A DNA stretch of 7,418 nt from Balneolales bacterium (GCA_007127695.1 SKYW01000237.1:1-7418); one strand, 5' to 3'. Positions 1-6,855 are shown, counted from the first letter of the stretch. Notes: generated by a model not told the origin, from the sequence alone. Made by a program: numbers and translations.

Positions 1-1904
1 AGACAGAACGCCGCCGATCAGCAGAAGCAGAAACCCAATGGTGAATGCCGAAAGACTGAACATGTTTCTCCAATAGGCACGACGCACCCTGTAATTGCGC
101 TGCAGCATCCATCCAAGAAACGATTTGTACCCTTCAATGAACTCCGGCAGGATTTTTCCGGTGAAGACCAGACTTAACGGTTTGACTACAAGCCGGTAGG
201 TGATGACAAAAAAGAGCACGATAAGCACCAGCACCACCAGGGTGATGTAGTTGTTGATCCCAATCACGGCAGCGGCAATGATAACGGCTGCCAGTATGGT
301 TCCTTTCATGAGCCGGCTCTTTCCCCGTTTTTTCTCCGTGCTGAGCCTGACAAAAAAGCCGGTCAGGGACGGATAGATTACCAGTGCAATGAAGAGCGAA
401 CTCAGCAACACGATGATCAGGGTCATCGGCAGGTAGCCCATGAATTTTCCGATGATTCCCGGCCAGAATAGCAGGGGGAGGAAAGCGGCAACAAGTGTGG
501 CCGTGGAGGCCAAAAGAGCATAACCCACTTCATTCGCACCCAGACGGGCCGCTTCAAAACGCTCATGGCCCTGCTCCCTGAACCGGTAGATATTCTCCAC
601 GATCACCACGGAATTGTCCACAAGAAGACCCAGGGCAATGATGAGACTGAACAGGATTACGAAGTTGATCGTGAGTCCCATGATCGTCATCACCAGAAAA
701 CCGGTGAATATGGCAAGGGGAACCGCCGTTCCCACCAGCAAGGCATTCCGGATACCCAGGAAAAAGACCAGGACCAGAACCACGAACAACATCCCGCTGA
801 TGATGCTGTTTTCCAGGTCCGTGATCAGATTTCTGATATCATCACTGGCATCATTGGTCAGCACGATCTGCGTGCCGGCAGGAAAGCCGAAGTCGGCCAG
901 CACCGCGTTCACCTCCTCGGAAATTTCCAGGATATTGGATCCGGATCGCTGCTTGATGTCCAGGCTGACCACCGGGTTCTCCCGGATCTCCTCAACCGGA
1001 ATCGGGATCAGGTCGCCATTATCATCCTCAATCCGGTAGGCCGTGAGCCGGGCATAGCTTTCCCTGTCCTTGAAACCATAAACCACCTCGGCCACATCCC
1101 GGACATAGACCAGGCCCAAGGGTGTCGGACCGCCATTGTTTCCGCCACCTCCCCGCCACCGGCTGGCGGTGCAAAAATGACAAGATCCTCAATTTCATTG
1201 GGATGCTGAAACTCACCTGTAATGCGAAGCAGGTAGGACAGCCGGTCCACATCCACATTCCCCCCCGGAATGGTCAGGTTCTGGGCCTGTATGGCGCCAA
1301 TGATCTGCTGAAATGAAATATTGTAGCCCTTCATGGCATTCAGGTCGACGTTGACCTGTACTTCGCGCTCCAGGCCGCCGATCACATCCACCTCGCGCAC
1401 ACCCGGTATGGTCTCAAGCGCATCCTCCAGGCGTTCGGCAATCTGGGTCAGCTGCGCCATTGAGTAATCCGCAGCAAGGTTGATGGTCATGATAGGAAAG
1501 TCATCAATGCTGAACTCCGTGATGATCGGATCCTCGGCATCGGACGGCAGCTCGGACCGGGCCAGGTCAACCTGCTCCCGGACCCGCTGGCTTGCAACAA
1601 TATTCTCCACGGTCAGGTCAAACTCGACCATGATGCTGCTGAAACTTTCAAAAGTGGTGGATCTGATCTGGCTGACGCCTTCGATACCCTGCAGTTCCCG
1701 CTCGAGTGGCTGCGTCACCAGGGACTCCATGTCCGCCGGACCGATACCGGGATAGATCGTTGTAATAATGAACAACGGAATGTCAATGGATGGAGCCGAT
1801 TCTTTGGGAATCGTAATATAGGAGTAGAGGCCGGCAACAATCAGGATTCCCGTGACTACGAGAATCAGTGTCCTGTTTTTTATGGCTTGTTCAATTACTT
1901 TCAT
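1..1904 (-). CDS. RND-family efflux pump permease (HAE/AcrB-like), partial and frameshifted
   Basis: Inner-membrane proton-driven pump of the AcrB type. Translation starts at ATG 1904; an in-frame TAA lies upstream and there is no clear Shine-Dalgarno. Residues 1-251 give TM1 (about 12-32) and the first porter half, with the family signature YPGIGPADMESLVTQPLE. Near 1151-1154 the frame breaks: the original frame runs into nonsense and stops at 1008. The other frame continues as GPTPLGLVYVRDVAEV and is open to base 1, about 383 further codons. That part contains TM2 to TM6, including the TM4 motif GLLVDNSVVIVENIYRF, where the first proton-relay Asp is kept and the second position is Asn, as in SwrC-like pumps. 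After TM6 come two extra hydrophobic segments (about 180-300) and then the amphipathic helix before TM7. About 630 of the usual 1,000-1,050 residues are present; the 3' end lies outside the window. It is last in the channel-adaptor-pump order. It may be a pseudogene or a sequencing artefact; family assignment is firm, substrate unknown. Confidence 0.9.
1130..1169 (-). repeat. Glycine-codon repeat with frameshift site in the RND gene
   Basis: Read on the coding (minus) strand, TGGCGG occurs at 1158-1153, 1147-1142 and 1135-1130, at steps of 11 and then 12 bases. Its complement CCGCCA lies at 1169-1164 and can form a 6-bp stem with the first copy (5-base loop). The intended translation is a Gly/Asn-rich linker. 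A 12-base step is four codons; the 11-base step is one base short and coincides with the frame break. Adding one G to the four-G run (1151-1154), or removing one 11-base unit, restores the frame. Confidence 0.75.
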
Positions 1905-1998
1905 GAAACTGGTGGCAATAATGTGCTCTGAATAATCTGTTTAGATAACTGTGGATACACTTTCGTCGCTGAAAGAACAGCTGAAGCTATCGCTTAAA

Positions 1999-2013
1999 GC
2001 CGGATAGTCCGGC
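1999..2013 (-). promoter_or_regulatory. Short perfect hairpin between adaptor and pump genes
   Basis: Three bases after the adaptor stop codon the minus strand reads GCCGGA-CTA-TCCGGC followed by TTT, a perfect 6-bp stem with a 3-base loop. The T run is too short for a strong intrinsic terminator. It could act as an attenuator, a partial terminator or a 3' mRNA stabiliser that sets pump levels below adaptor levels. The rest of the 112-bp gap (1905-2016) shows no convincing gene or promoter. Confidence 0.4.
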
Positions 2014-2016
2014 ATA

Positions 2017-3087
2017 TCACTGATACCGGTCATAGTCCCTGCGGTGCTGGATGCGTACAAAATCACCGTCGCTGACATTGGTCTGGCCGGTGACGACCAC
2101 TTCATCCCCGGGTTCCAGTCCCTCCTCAATCACAATCATCGCCCCGGAGGCCGGACCCGTAATCACTCTTCTCGCTTCTGCTTTTTCAAAGTCACCGTCC
2201 CGGTTTATCACAAAAAGCTGCAATCCATCTTCATCCCTTACCAGTGCCGTACGCGGCACTATCAATACATCATCCCACACTTTCCTGGTGACCGAAAGGT
2301 TCACCACCATTTCCGGCTTCAGGAGTCCGGATGCGTTATCCATGACAATTTCCACGGGAAAGGTCCTGGTTTCAGGCACGATCATGCTGCCGGCATACCG
2401 AACCCTGCTCTCCAGTTCTTCGCCACTGTAGGATCTGAGACTGACTGTTACCGGACTCCCCTCGCGGATGTCATTGATATATCGTTCGGGAACCCCCGCA
2501 TTGATGCGTACACGATCGAGGTTTACCAGCCGGAGTACCGGGATTCCCGGGTTGACCAGCTCCCCGGTGTTCACCATGCGGTCTTCAATACGCCCGTCAA
2601 AGGGCGCGGATATCCGGGAATCGCTTAACTGCTTTTCAGCTTGTTCGAGCTGTGACCTGGCCTGATCGCGCTGGGTGCGGATCTGGTTGAAATGCAGCTG
2701 GCTGATAATCGAATCCTGCAGCAGGGGCTCCTGGCGTCTGAGTGCATCTTCGGCAAGCTCATAATTGGCACGGGCCATTTCCACCGACGAACGTACAATG
2801 CGGTCATCCAGCCGTACCAGTTCCTGACCCTTCCGGACACGCGTGCCCCGATCCGCTATGGATTCTACCCGGCCGGAAACCTCTGCTGAGATGATCGCAT
2901 CCTCCAGCGCCTCCACGGTACCCGTAACCCTTACCTGTTCGGTAAAGGAGCGCAATTCCGTCCCGAGTGTTTCCACAACCACCTCCCGTGTCTGCGCATT
3001 GTTGTTCCCGTTACCGTCATTCTGCTCGCATCCCGTCGCAGCAACTACCAACAGTAATGCCGGCACCATCTTCCTGATTGCATTCAT
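2017..3087 (-). CDS. RND efflux periplasmic adaptor (membrane-fusion protein), lipoprotein
   Basis: HlyD/AcrA-family adaptor that bridges the inner-membrane pump and the outer-membrane channel. ATG 3087 gives 356 residues and a compact lipoprotein signal: positive MNAIRK, hydrophobic core, lipobox ATGC with Cys20 as the predicted lipidated residue, then a Gly/Asn-rich tether (about 24-30). A TTG at 3102 is in frame and would add five residues, but it has no Shine-Dalgarno and is less natural. Visible domains: first lipoyl half with SAEVSGRVESI and GTRVRKGQELVRLDD (about 67-95), an alpha-helical hairpin (about 96-160), second lipoyl half with ISAPFDGRIEDRMVNTGELV (about 159-178), then beta-barrel and membrane-proximal domains (VPRTALV about 277-283; GLEPGDEVVVTGQ about 323-335). 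Length is usual for the family. It lies 66 bases after the channel gene and 112 before the pump, which fits one operon. Specific substrate cannot be read. Confidence 0.92.
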   Translation of the reverse strand: MNAIRKMVPALLLVVAATGCEQNDGNGNNNAQTREVVVETLGTELRSFTEQVRVTGTVEALEDAIISAEVSGRVESIADRGTRVRKGQELVRLDDRIVRSSVEMARANYELAEDALRRQEPLLQDSIISQLHFNQIRTQRDQARSQLEQAEKQLSDSRISAPFDGRIEDRMVNTGELVNPGIPVLRLVNLDRVRINAGVPERYINDIREGSPVTVSLRSYSGEELESRVRYAGSMIVPETRTFPVEIVMDNASGLLKPEMVVNLSVTRKVWDDVLIVPRTALVRDEDGLQLFVINRDGDFEKAEARRVITGPASGAMIVIEEGLEPGDEVVVTGQTNVSDGDFVRIQHRRDYDRYQ

Positions 3088-3153
3088 AGTGTGTTTCTTC
3101 AAGTCAATATTTGGTAAAAGTCTTCAGTTTCATTCAAAATGGCATCCGACCGT

Positions 3154-4857
3154 TCAGAGGCGGTCAATGCTGGTTCCGAGCACGAGCTCAAAACGGCTGA
3201 CGGCCAACAGATAATCGTGTATGGCTGCCAGGTACGAAAAACGGCTCTGATCAAGCAACATGGAAGCCTGCCGCTCTTCCAGGTTTGTCCCCACCCCTTC
3301 CACGAGGCGGGTGCGGGCAAAATCATAGTTCACTTGTGCCTGTTCGATGTTACGCCGCTGACTCTCGATCCGGCGCTCGGCCGTCCTGAGATTACGCAAG
3401 GCCTGGTCCACTTCCACCCGGATGGCATCCGTGAGATATTCATAGCGGAGTTCACTTCTTCTTGTTTCGATACGGCTCTGTTCCAGACGGGCCCTGTTCT
3501 GGAACCCTGAAAAGATGTTCCAGCTCACGTTGATCCCCACCGCTATATTGGGATTCCAGTAGGTATCATGGAAAAAACTGCGGTTTTCGCTGGTAAAGCG
3601 AAACGGATTGTCCGGATCGGCAGGATCCCGCATGATGACAGTCCGGTTGTCCGGAACACGACCTATATAATCCAGATTGGCAAAAGCACTTACAATCGGT
3701 CTGTACGAAGAACGGTTGATACGCTCATGGATCCGGTTTATCTCTATAAAACCCTCTGCCTGCTGAAGGTCGGGGCGAAACTCTTTTGCAATGGATACCG
3801 CTTCGTCAAGCGTGATGTCTCCGACCGGTTGCATGGCGGTCATGGTCAGGTCCCCCGCGAGCCGGATGGGACGGGTCGGTTTCAGGTTCAGGAGCAGGTT
3901 GATGCTTCTTTTCGCCAATTCGGCACGGTTTTCTGCTTCGATGAGCTCCGTCTCCAGATTGACCAGCTCGACCTCGGCACTCAGCTTTTCGTAGCGGGAC
4001 GCCAGGCCCTGCTCTACCGTTCGGGTCACATCGTCCACCGTTATGCGAAGCCGCTCGATGCTGCTGCGGATCACCTCGACCTGCTGCCAGGCAAGCAATG
4101 CCGAGAAATAGGCCCGTCGTACCTCGTCAATCACCACCTGGCGCTCCCGGTGAACAGCATCCTCACTGAGCTTTTTGAACTGCTCGGCACCTTTAATAGC
4201 GGCAAACGCCGAACCGTTGAACAGGGTCTGTGTAATGCTGAGAGAAAGCACAAACTGGTTGTCGACACTGAAAGGGTCATCTTCCATGGATGGCGGCGTG
4301 ATACCGGCATCCTCGTATCCCTCCCTCTGCCGGTCAATGTACTCCTCGAAAGTAAGCTCCTGACGGCCTTCCAAACGGGCTTCCTCATTGTATCTGAGCC
4401 ATCCAATGGCGCCAAAATCGGCGAAAAGCTGCTCTGCGCCACTTCCGGCAAACGGGTTGGCAGTGACCAGGTTCCGGGTGAAGTTACCCGTGGCATTGAC
4501 ACTGGGATACACGCTGCCCCAGGCTTCCCGGACCTGTTGATTGGCCGTTTCGCGGTCGAGAAGCACTTCCCGCAATCCAAAATTGTTTTCGAGGGCCATG
4601 TATACGGCGTCATCCAGCGTCAATGTCAGAGTGTCAGTCTGTGATACATCACCGGCCCTGCTTTCTGCAGGAATGACGGCCAGGCCCAGGAGCATCATCA
4701 TCCAGATTGCAACAAGTCCCGAAGTACCGGAACTACCGGCCAAACGGAAAAATGCGAGGCATCCGGAGCGCCCCGGCATCCCCCCTCTGTTCGCATGACC
4801 TTTAAGAGAAGCGCTGATACCGTCATGACCGCTGGTCAGCAACAAACCTTCCTGCAT
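3154..4857 (-). CDS. TolC-like outer-membrane efflux channel (OEP family)
   Basis: Outer-membrane trimeric channel that gives the pump an exit. From ATG 4857 it has 567 residues, longer than the usual 430-500. It shows the two-fold OEP repeat: LTLDDAVYMALENNFGL (about 78-94) and ITLDEAVSIAKEFRPDL (about 348-364) each start a helical half. Helices with heptad-like Leu/Ala/Glu patterns cover about 217-325 and 450-560. The beta-hairpin insertions are large: about 130-200 (acidic, rich in Glu/Tyr) and about 395-435 (Asp/Pro/Asn-rich), probably surface loops. A hydrophobic signal core WMMMLLGLAVIP (about 52-63) precedes a likely cut after SRA68. ATG 4857 has an AAGGG seven bases upstream, but gives a long 68-residue leader. 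ATG 4779 (MPGRSG) gives a 42-residue signal and also has a purine-rich AGAGG upstream; the promoter position favours it. First gene of the channel-adaptor-pump set; promoter in the gap upstream. Confidence 0.92.
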   Translation of the reverse strand: MQEGLLLTSGHDGISASLKGHANRGGMPGRSGCLAFFRLAGSSGTSGLVAIWMMMLLGLAVIPAESRAGDVSQTDTLTLTLDDAVYMALENNFGLREVLLDRETANQQVREAWGSVYPSVNATGNFTRNLVTANPFAGSGAEQLFADFGAIGWLRYNEEARLEGRQELTFEEYIDRQREGYEDAGITPPSMEDDPFSVDNQFVLSLSITQTLFNGSAFAAIKGAEQFKKLSEDAVHRERQVVIDEVRRAYFSALLAWQQVEVIRSSIERLRITVDDVTRTVEQGLASRYEKLSAEVELVNLETELIEAENRAELAKRSINLLLNLKPTRPIRLAGDLTMTAMQPVGDITLDEAVSIAKEFRPDLQQAEGFIEINRIHERINRSSYRPIVSAFANLDYIGRVPDNRTVIMRDPADPDNPFRFTSENRSFFHDTYWNPNIAVGINVSWNIFSGFQNRARLEQSRIETRRSELRYEYLTDAIRVEVDQALRNLRTAERRIESQRRNIEQAQVNYDFARTRLVEGVGTNLEERQASMLLDQSRFSYLAAIHDYLLAVSRFELVLGTSIDRL

Positions 4858-4869
4858 AAATAAACCCTT

Positions 4870-4898
4870 GTTTTATTTCAGATAGACAATAATGTCAA
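4870..4898 (-). promoter_or_regulatory. Predicted sigma70-type promoter for the efflux operon
   Basis: On the minus strand a perfect TTGACA (4898-4893) is followed after 17 bases by TAAAAC (4875-4870), which matches four of six -10 positions. Transcription would start near 4863, only a few bases before ATG 4857, making that start nearly leaderless and placing its AAGGG outside or at the edge of the transcript. ATG 4779 would have a leader of about 85 bases. Bacteroidota-group promoters often differ from this consensus, so this is a prediction. Confidence 0.5.
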
Positions 4899-4926
4899 AG
4901 TGAAGACTGGTACGGCATTTGCAAAG

Positions 4927-4948
4927 CCGGTCCAGCCGGTTGGCCCGG
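4927..4948. promoter_or_regulatory. 22-bp near-palindrome, candidate TetR-family operator
   Basis: The half-sites CCGGTCCAGCC and GGTTGGCCCGG pair at 9 of 11 positions around a centre at 4937/4938, with mismatches at 4931/4944 and 4935/4940 (the latter G-T). Length and symmetry fit an operator for a TetR-type dimer or pair of dimers. It lies in the regulator-channel gap, 28 bases upstream of the predicted -35. An AT-centred TTTGCAAA palindrome (4918-4925) directly adjoins it. CCGG also recurs at 4961, 4972 and 4984. Binding by the neighbouring regulator is inference. Confidence 0.5.
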
Positions 4949-5043
4949 TGTCTGCTGTTACCGGACTGATCCCGGCCGATCTGCCGGATTATGGAAAACA
5001 GAATTTCAATCAAATGATTAACAGCTGGATTCTTCAGAACGTT

Positions 5044-5664
5044 TCAGAAAGCCGAATCTTTTGTCATCTGATCCAGCAATGTGGAAAGATGATCTTTGAG
5101 TCGTTCTCTCATCGCATCCACCGTCGTTTTTTCAATACCCAGGAATGGAAATCCCTTCTCAAACATAAACATATTGACCAGATAACTCTCAACGGTAGAG
5201 CTGAATGTCAATACGCATAATTCTATGTCAATGTTTCGCAGATATCCGTTTTTTTTTGCCTTGGCCAGAACACTGATGAACATGCCGTGTACTTCCAGCA
5301 TGGTCTTTTGAAGTTCCTTGAGGATTTCCGGCCGCTGGTTCAGCAGGCCGATCTCCCGTATCGCAATAATGACCGGCTTGGGATTTTCAAATGAGTAATC
5401 CACAAAAGCGAATAGAAATTTTCGGAACGTGGTCACGGGATGTTCTTTTTTGCTGGTTATCTGCTCGAGCAGCCGCTTGACATTGGCCGTATGCCGGTCG
5501 ATCAGCGCTTTCAGAAGCTGCTCCTTGGATCCATAGTAATAGGAGAGCATGGCCACATTCACTCCCGCCTCTTCCGCTATCATGCGCGTCGTGGTGCTCC
5601 GGTATCCGTTTACGGCAATCAGATCTTCGGCCGCATCCAGTATTGCGATTTTTTTGTCCGACAT
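5044..5664 (-). CDS. TetR/AcrR-family transcriptional regulator
   Basis: Cytoplasmic one-component DNA-binding regulator, 206 residues, a usual length. The N-terminal three-helix domain is clear: KIAILDAAEDLIAVNGYRST (5-24), then the helix-turn-helix with TRMIAEEAGVNVAMLSYYYG (26-45) and KEQLLKALID (47-56). The conserved features are present: Ala and Gly in the turn, and the Tyr-Tyr-Tyr/Gly/K-x-x-L end of the recognition helix. The C-terminal half (about 60-206) is a variable all-helical ligand and dimer domain whose ligand cannot be inferred. ATG 5664 is the first start giving the full domain; no strong Shine-Dalgarno precedes it. It lies upstream of and parallel to the efflux genes with a 186-bp gap, so it most likely represses them, and perhaps itself. 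No terminator is visible after its stop, so readthrough into the operon is possible. Family confidence is very high; the target set is inference. Confidence 0.95.
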   Translation of the reverse strand: MSDKKIAILDAAEDLIAVNGYRSTTTRMIAEEAGVNVAMLSYYYGSKEQLLKALIDRHTANVKRLLEQITSKKEHPVTTFRKFLFAFVDYSFENPKPVIIAIREIGLLNQRPEILKELQKTMLEVHGMFISVLAKAKKNGYLRNIDIELCVLTFSSTVESYLVNMFMFEKGFPFLGIEKTTVDAMRERLKDHLSTLLDQMTKDSAF

Positions 5665-5685
5665 GTGTTTGACTAGAGTAATGTA

Positions 5686-5709
5686 ACGTGAGTGCCGACA
5701 CTGATACGT
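5686..5709. promoter_or_regulatory. Imperfect inverted repeat just upstream of the tetR gene
   Basis: AGTGCCGACACT (5691-5702) is symmetric at 10 of 12 positions and is flanked by ACGT at 5686-5689 and 5706-5709, two bases off perfect symmetry. It ends about 22 bases upstream of the regulator start, where an autoregulatory operator could sit. It does not resemble the 4927-4948 palindrome, which weakens a shared-operator reading. Confidence 0.25.
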
Positions 5710-5717
5710 GACGGCTT

Positions 5718-5751
5718 TGACCGGAAAAATGAATCAAAAATGAAACGGTCA
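5718..5751. repeat. 11-bp tandem repeat framed by an inverted repeat, upstream of tetR
   Basis: AAAAATGAATC (5725-5735) is followed directly by AAAAATGAAAC (5736-5746), 10 of 11 bases equal, spaced about one helical turn. TGACCG (5718-5723) and CGGTCA (5746-5751) frame it as a perfect 6-bp inverted repeat. It lies in the 112-bp gap between the DUF971 stop and the regulator start. It could be a binding site with in-phase half-sites, an AT-rich promoter-upstream element, or chance. Confidence 0.4.
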
Positions 5752-5776
5752 GTCGGCCGGAGCCATGCGTTCCGGA

Positions 5777-6112
5777 TTAAATAATGCCTTGTTCTACCGG
5801 ACACATATCGCGAAGCCGTTCGAACCGGTATATGCCGGTTTGGTGTCCATCGTTCCAGTGGATCTGAATTGCGTAGTTTCCAACCTGTGTTATGCGTGTT
5901 ATCAGGCGGTCATGTTCCGACCGTTCCAGGAATATGGACGGATCCACGGGCTTTCCCATGTTTTCATGTCCCCCCTGGCAGAATACACACGGACACGCCT
6001 TCCGCAATCCTTCCATCGGAAAGCGGCTGAGATGCCCGTCTGCCCACGAAATCTGCAGCTCACGGAGCTCGGAATTAACGGTAATTTTTTTTATCTGAAA
6101 TCTGGCTTCCAT
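5777..6112 (-). CDS. DUF971 family protein
   Basis: Small soluble protein of 111 residues carrying the DUF971 pattern (also the N-terminal domain of gamma-butyrobetaine hydroxylases). Seen: WADGHLSRFP (23-32), LRKACPCVFCQG (36-47) with Cys40, Cys42 and Cys45, then VGNYAIQIHWNDGHQTGIYRF... (77 on) and LRDMCP (100-105) with Cys104. The repeated W-x-DGH and LR-x-x-C-P elements give two related halves. In other bacteria this domain occurs alone or joined to Mrp/ApbC-type iron-sulfur carrier proteins, and the clustered cysteines suggest metal or iron-sulfur handling; this is unproven here. ATG 6112 gives a start just before the conserved region. It is divergent from yigZ, 112 bases upstream of the regulator gene and on the same strand; no clear terminator separates them. 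Family is confident, function unknown. Confidence 0.9.
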   Translation of the reverse strand: MEARFQIKKITVNSELRELQISWADGHLSRFPMEGLRKACPCVFCQGGHENMGKPVDPSIFLERSEHDRLITRITQVGNYAIQIHWNDGHQTGIYRFERLRDMCPVEQGII

Positions 6113-6142
6113 TCACCAACTGTAAATAACATGAAACTTTTA

Positions 6143-6172
6143 AATTTAGCTCAAATTGAGGATATTTACCAA
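6143..6172 (-). promoter_or_regulatory. Possible promoter for the DUF971 gene
   Basis: On the minus strand TTGGTA (6172-6167) and TAAATT (6148-6143) are 18 bases apart, each with four of six matches to sigma70 boxes; the same region also resembles the Bacteroidota TTG / TAnnTTTG pattern (TAAATTTA). It would leave a leader of about 25-30 bases. The AT-rich divergent gap (6113-6207) must also drive yigZ, but I see no convincing plus-strand promoter. Confidence 0.3.
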
Positions 6173-6207
6173 TCCTGTCTGCCATCCCGGCTGGAATTGA
6201 TCCAGAT

Positions 6208-6855
6208 ATGACCGATGAACCACTTAAAACGCTGACCAGAGCACATTCGGCACGGTACACTGACCGTGGATCGCGATTTTATGCCTATGCTTTTCCCGTT
6301 ATGGATCTCCAGGCAATAGAAATCCAACGGAACGATATAGCGGACAAGCATCCCGATGCCACCCACCACTGCTACGCCTGGCGATACAACCCTTTTCAGC
6401 CGGAAGAGTTTGCGCAGGACGACGGGGAACCTGCCGGAACAGCCGGTCTGCCCATCCTTGGCGTCATCAAATCCGCGTTGCTCGTCAATGTGCTGATCAT
6501 TGTCGTCAGGTATTTTGGAGGAACCAAACTTGGCAAGGCCGGGTTGATACAGGCATACAGGGAGGCTGCCGCTCTCAGCATTGCATCGGCTGTTAAAAAG
6601 AGCCTGGATCGCTTCATCCCGTTTACAGTTCGTTACCCGTACGATCAGGAAAACAGGATCCGGGAATTGATCAACCGGTTCCGGATGGATATCGCACAGG
6701 AAACATACCTCGAAAACATATCAATGACACTCTATTGCAGGGTGGATAATGCTGCGGAGCTTGCAGGCATCCTTGACCATCTCGCATACCTTGGAATCAC
6801 CTTTGAAAAAAAGCCGGAGTGTTTCCGGCCAGTTGACAGCAACACACCAAATTGA
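6208..6855 (+). CDS. yigZ: YigZ/IMPACT family protein (UPF0029)
   Basis: Soluble protein of 215 residues, usual for the family (about 200-220). The N-terminal IMPACT domain has the expected marks: H-H-x-C-Y-A-W (53-58), DDGEPAGTAGLPIL (71-84) and VVRYFGGTKLGKAGLIQAY (99-117). A C-terminal DUF1949-like ferredoxin fold follows (about 138-205). Members of the family link to translation or stress and bind ribosomes or nucleic acid in some organisms; the biochemical role is not settled. The start at ATG 6208 lacks a strong Shine-Dalgarno (GGAA lies 11 bases upstream). It is the first gene on the plus strand, divergent from the DUF971 gene, and 52 bases ahead of the adenosyltransferase with no terminator between, so the two are probably cotranscribed. 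No relation to the efflux genes is apparent. Confidence 0.95.
   Translation: MTDEPLKTLTRAHSARYTDRGSRFYAYAFPVMDLQAIEIQRNDIADKHPDATHHCYAWRYNPFQPEEFAQDDGEPAGTAGLPILGVIKSALLVNVLIIVVRYFGGTKLGKAGLIQAYREAAALSIASAVKKSLDRFIPFTVRYPYDQENRIRELINRFRMDIAQETYLENISMTLYCRVDNAAELAGILDHLAYLGITFEKKPECFRPVDSNTPN

Noticed and set aside
1008..1130. Reading the C-terminal end of the 298-codon frame as a true protein end
   Set aside because: The residues after APPAGGG are unlike any RND sequence, while the other frame continues the family perfectly.
565..1209. 214-codon plus-strand open frame opposite the pump gene
   Set aside because: Antisense to RND transmembrane motifs; His/Asp/Gln-rich composition is typical of a reverse-complement shadow.
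3088..3102. TTG start at 3102 for the adaptor
   Set aside because: No Shine-Dalgarno, and ATG 3087 gives a more standard lipoprotein signal.
3568..4644. 358-codon plus-strand open frame opposite the channel gene
   Set aside because: It is fully antisense to a strongly supported TolC gene, shows no recognisable domain and has shadow-like composition.
5044..5060. Possible terminator after tetR
   Set aside because: Only a direct repeat TTCAGAA is present; no stem with a T run is visible.
4900..5220. 106-codon plus-strand open frame across the tetR-tolC gap
   Set aside because: It overlaps the tetR gene in antisense, has no domain, and covers the likely operator.
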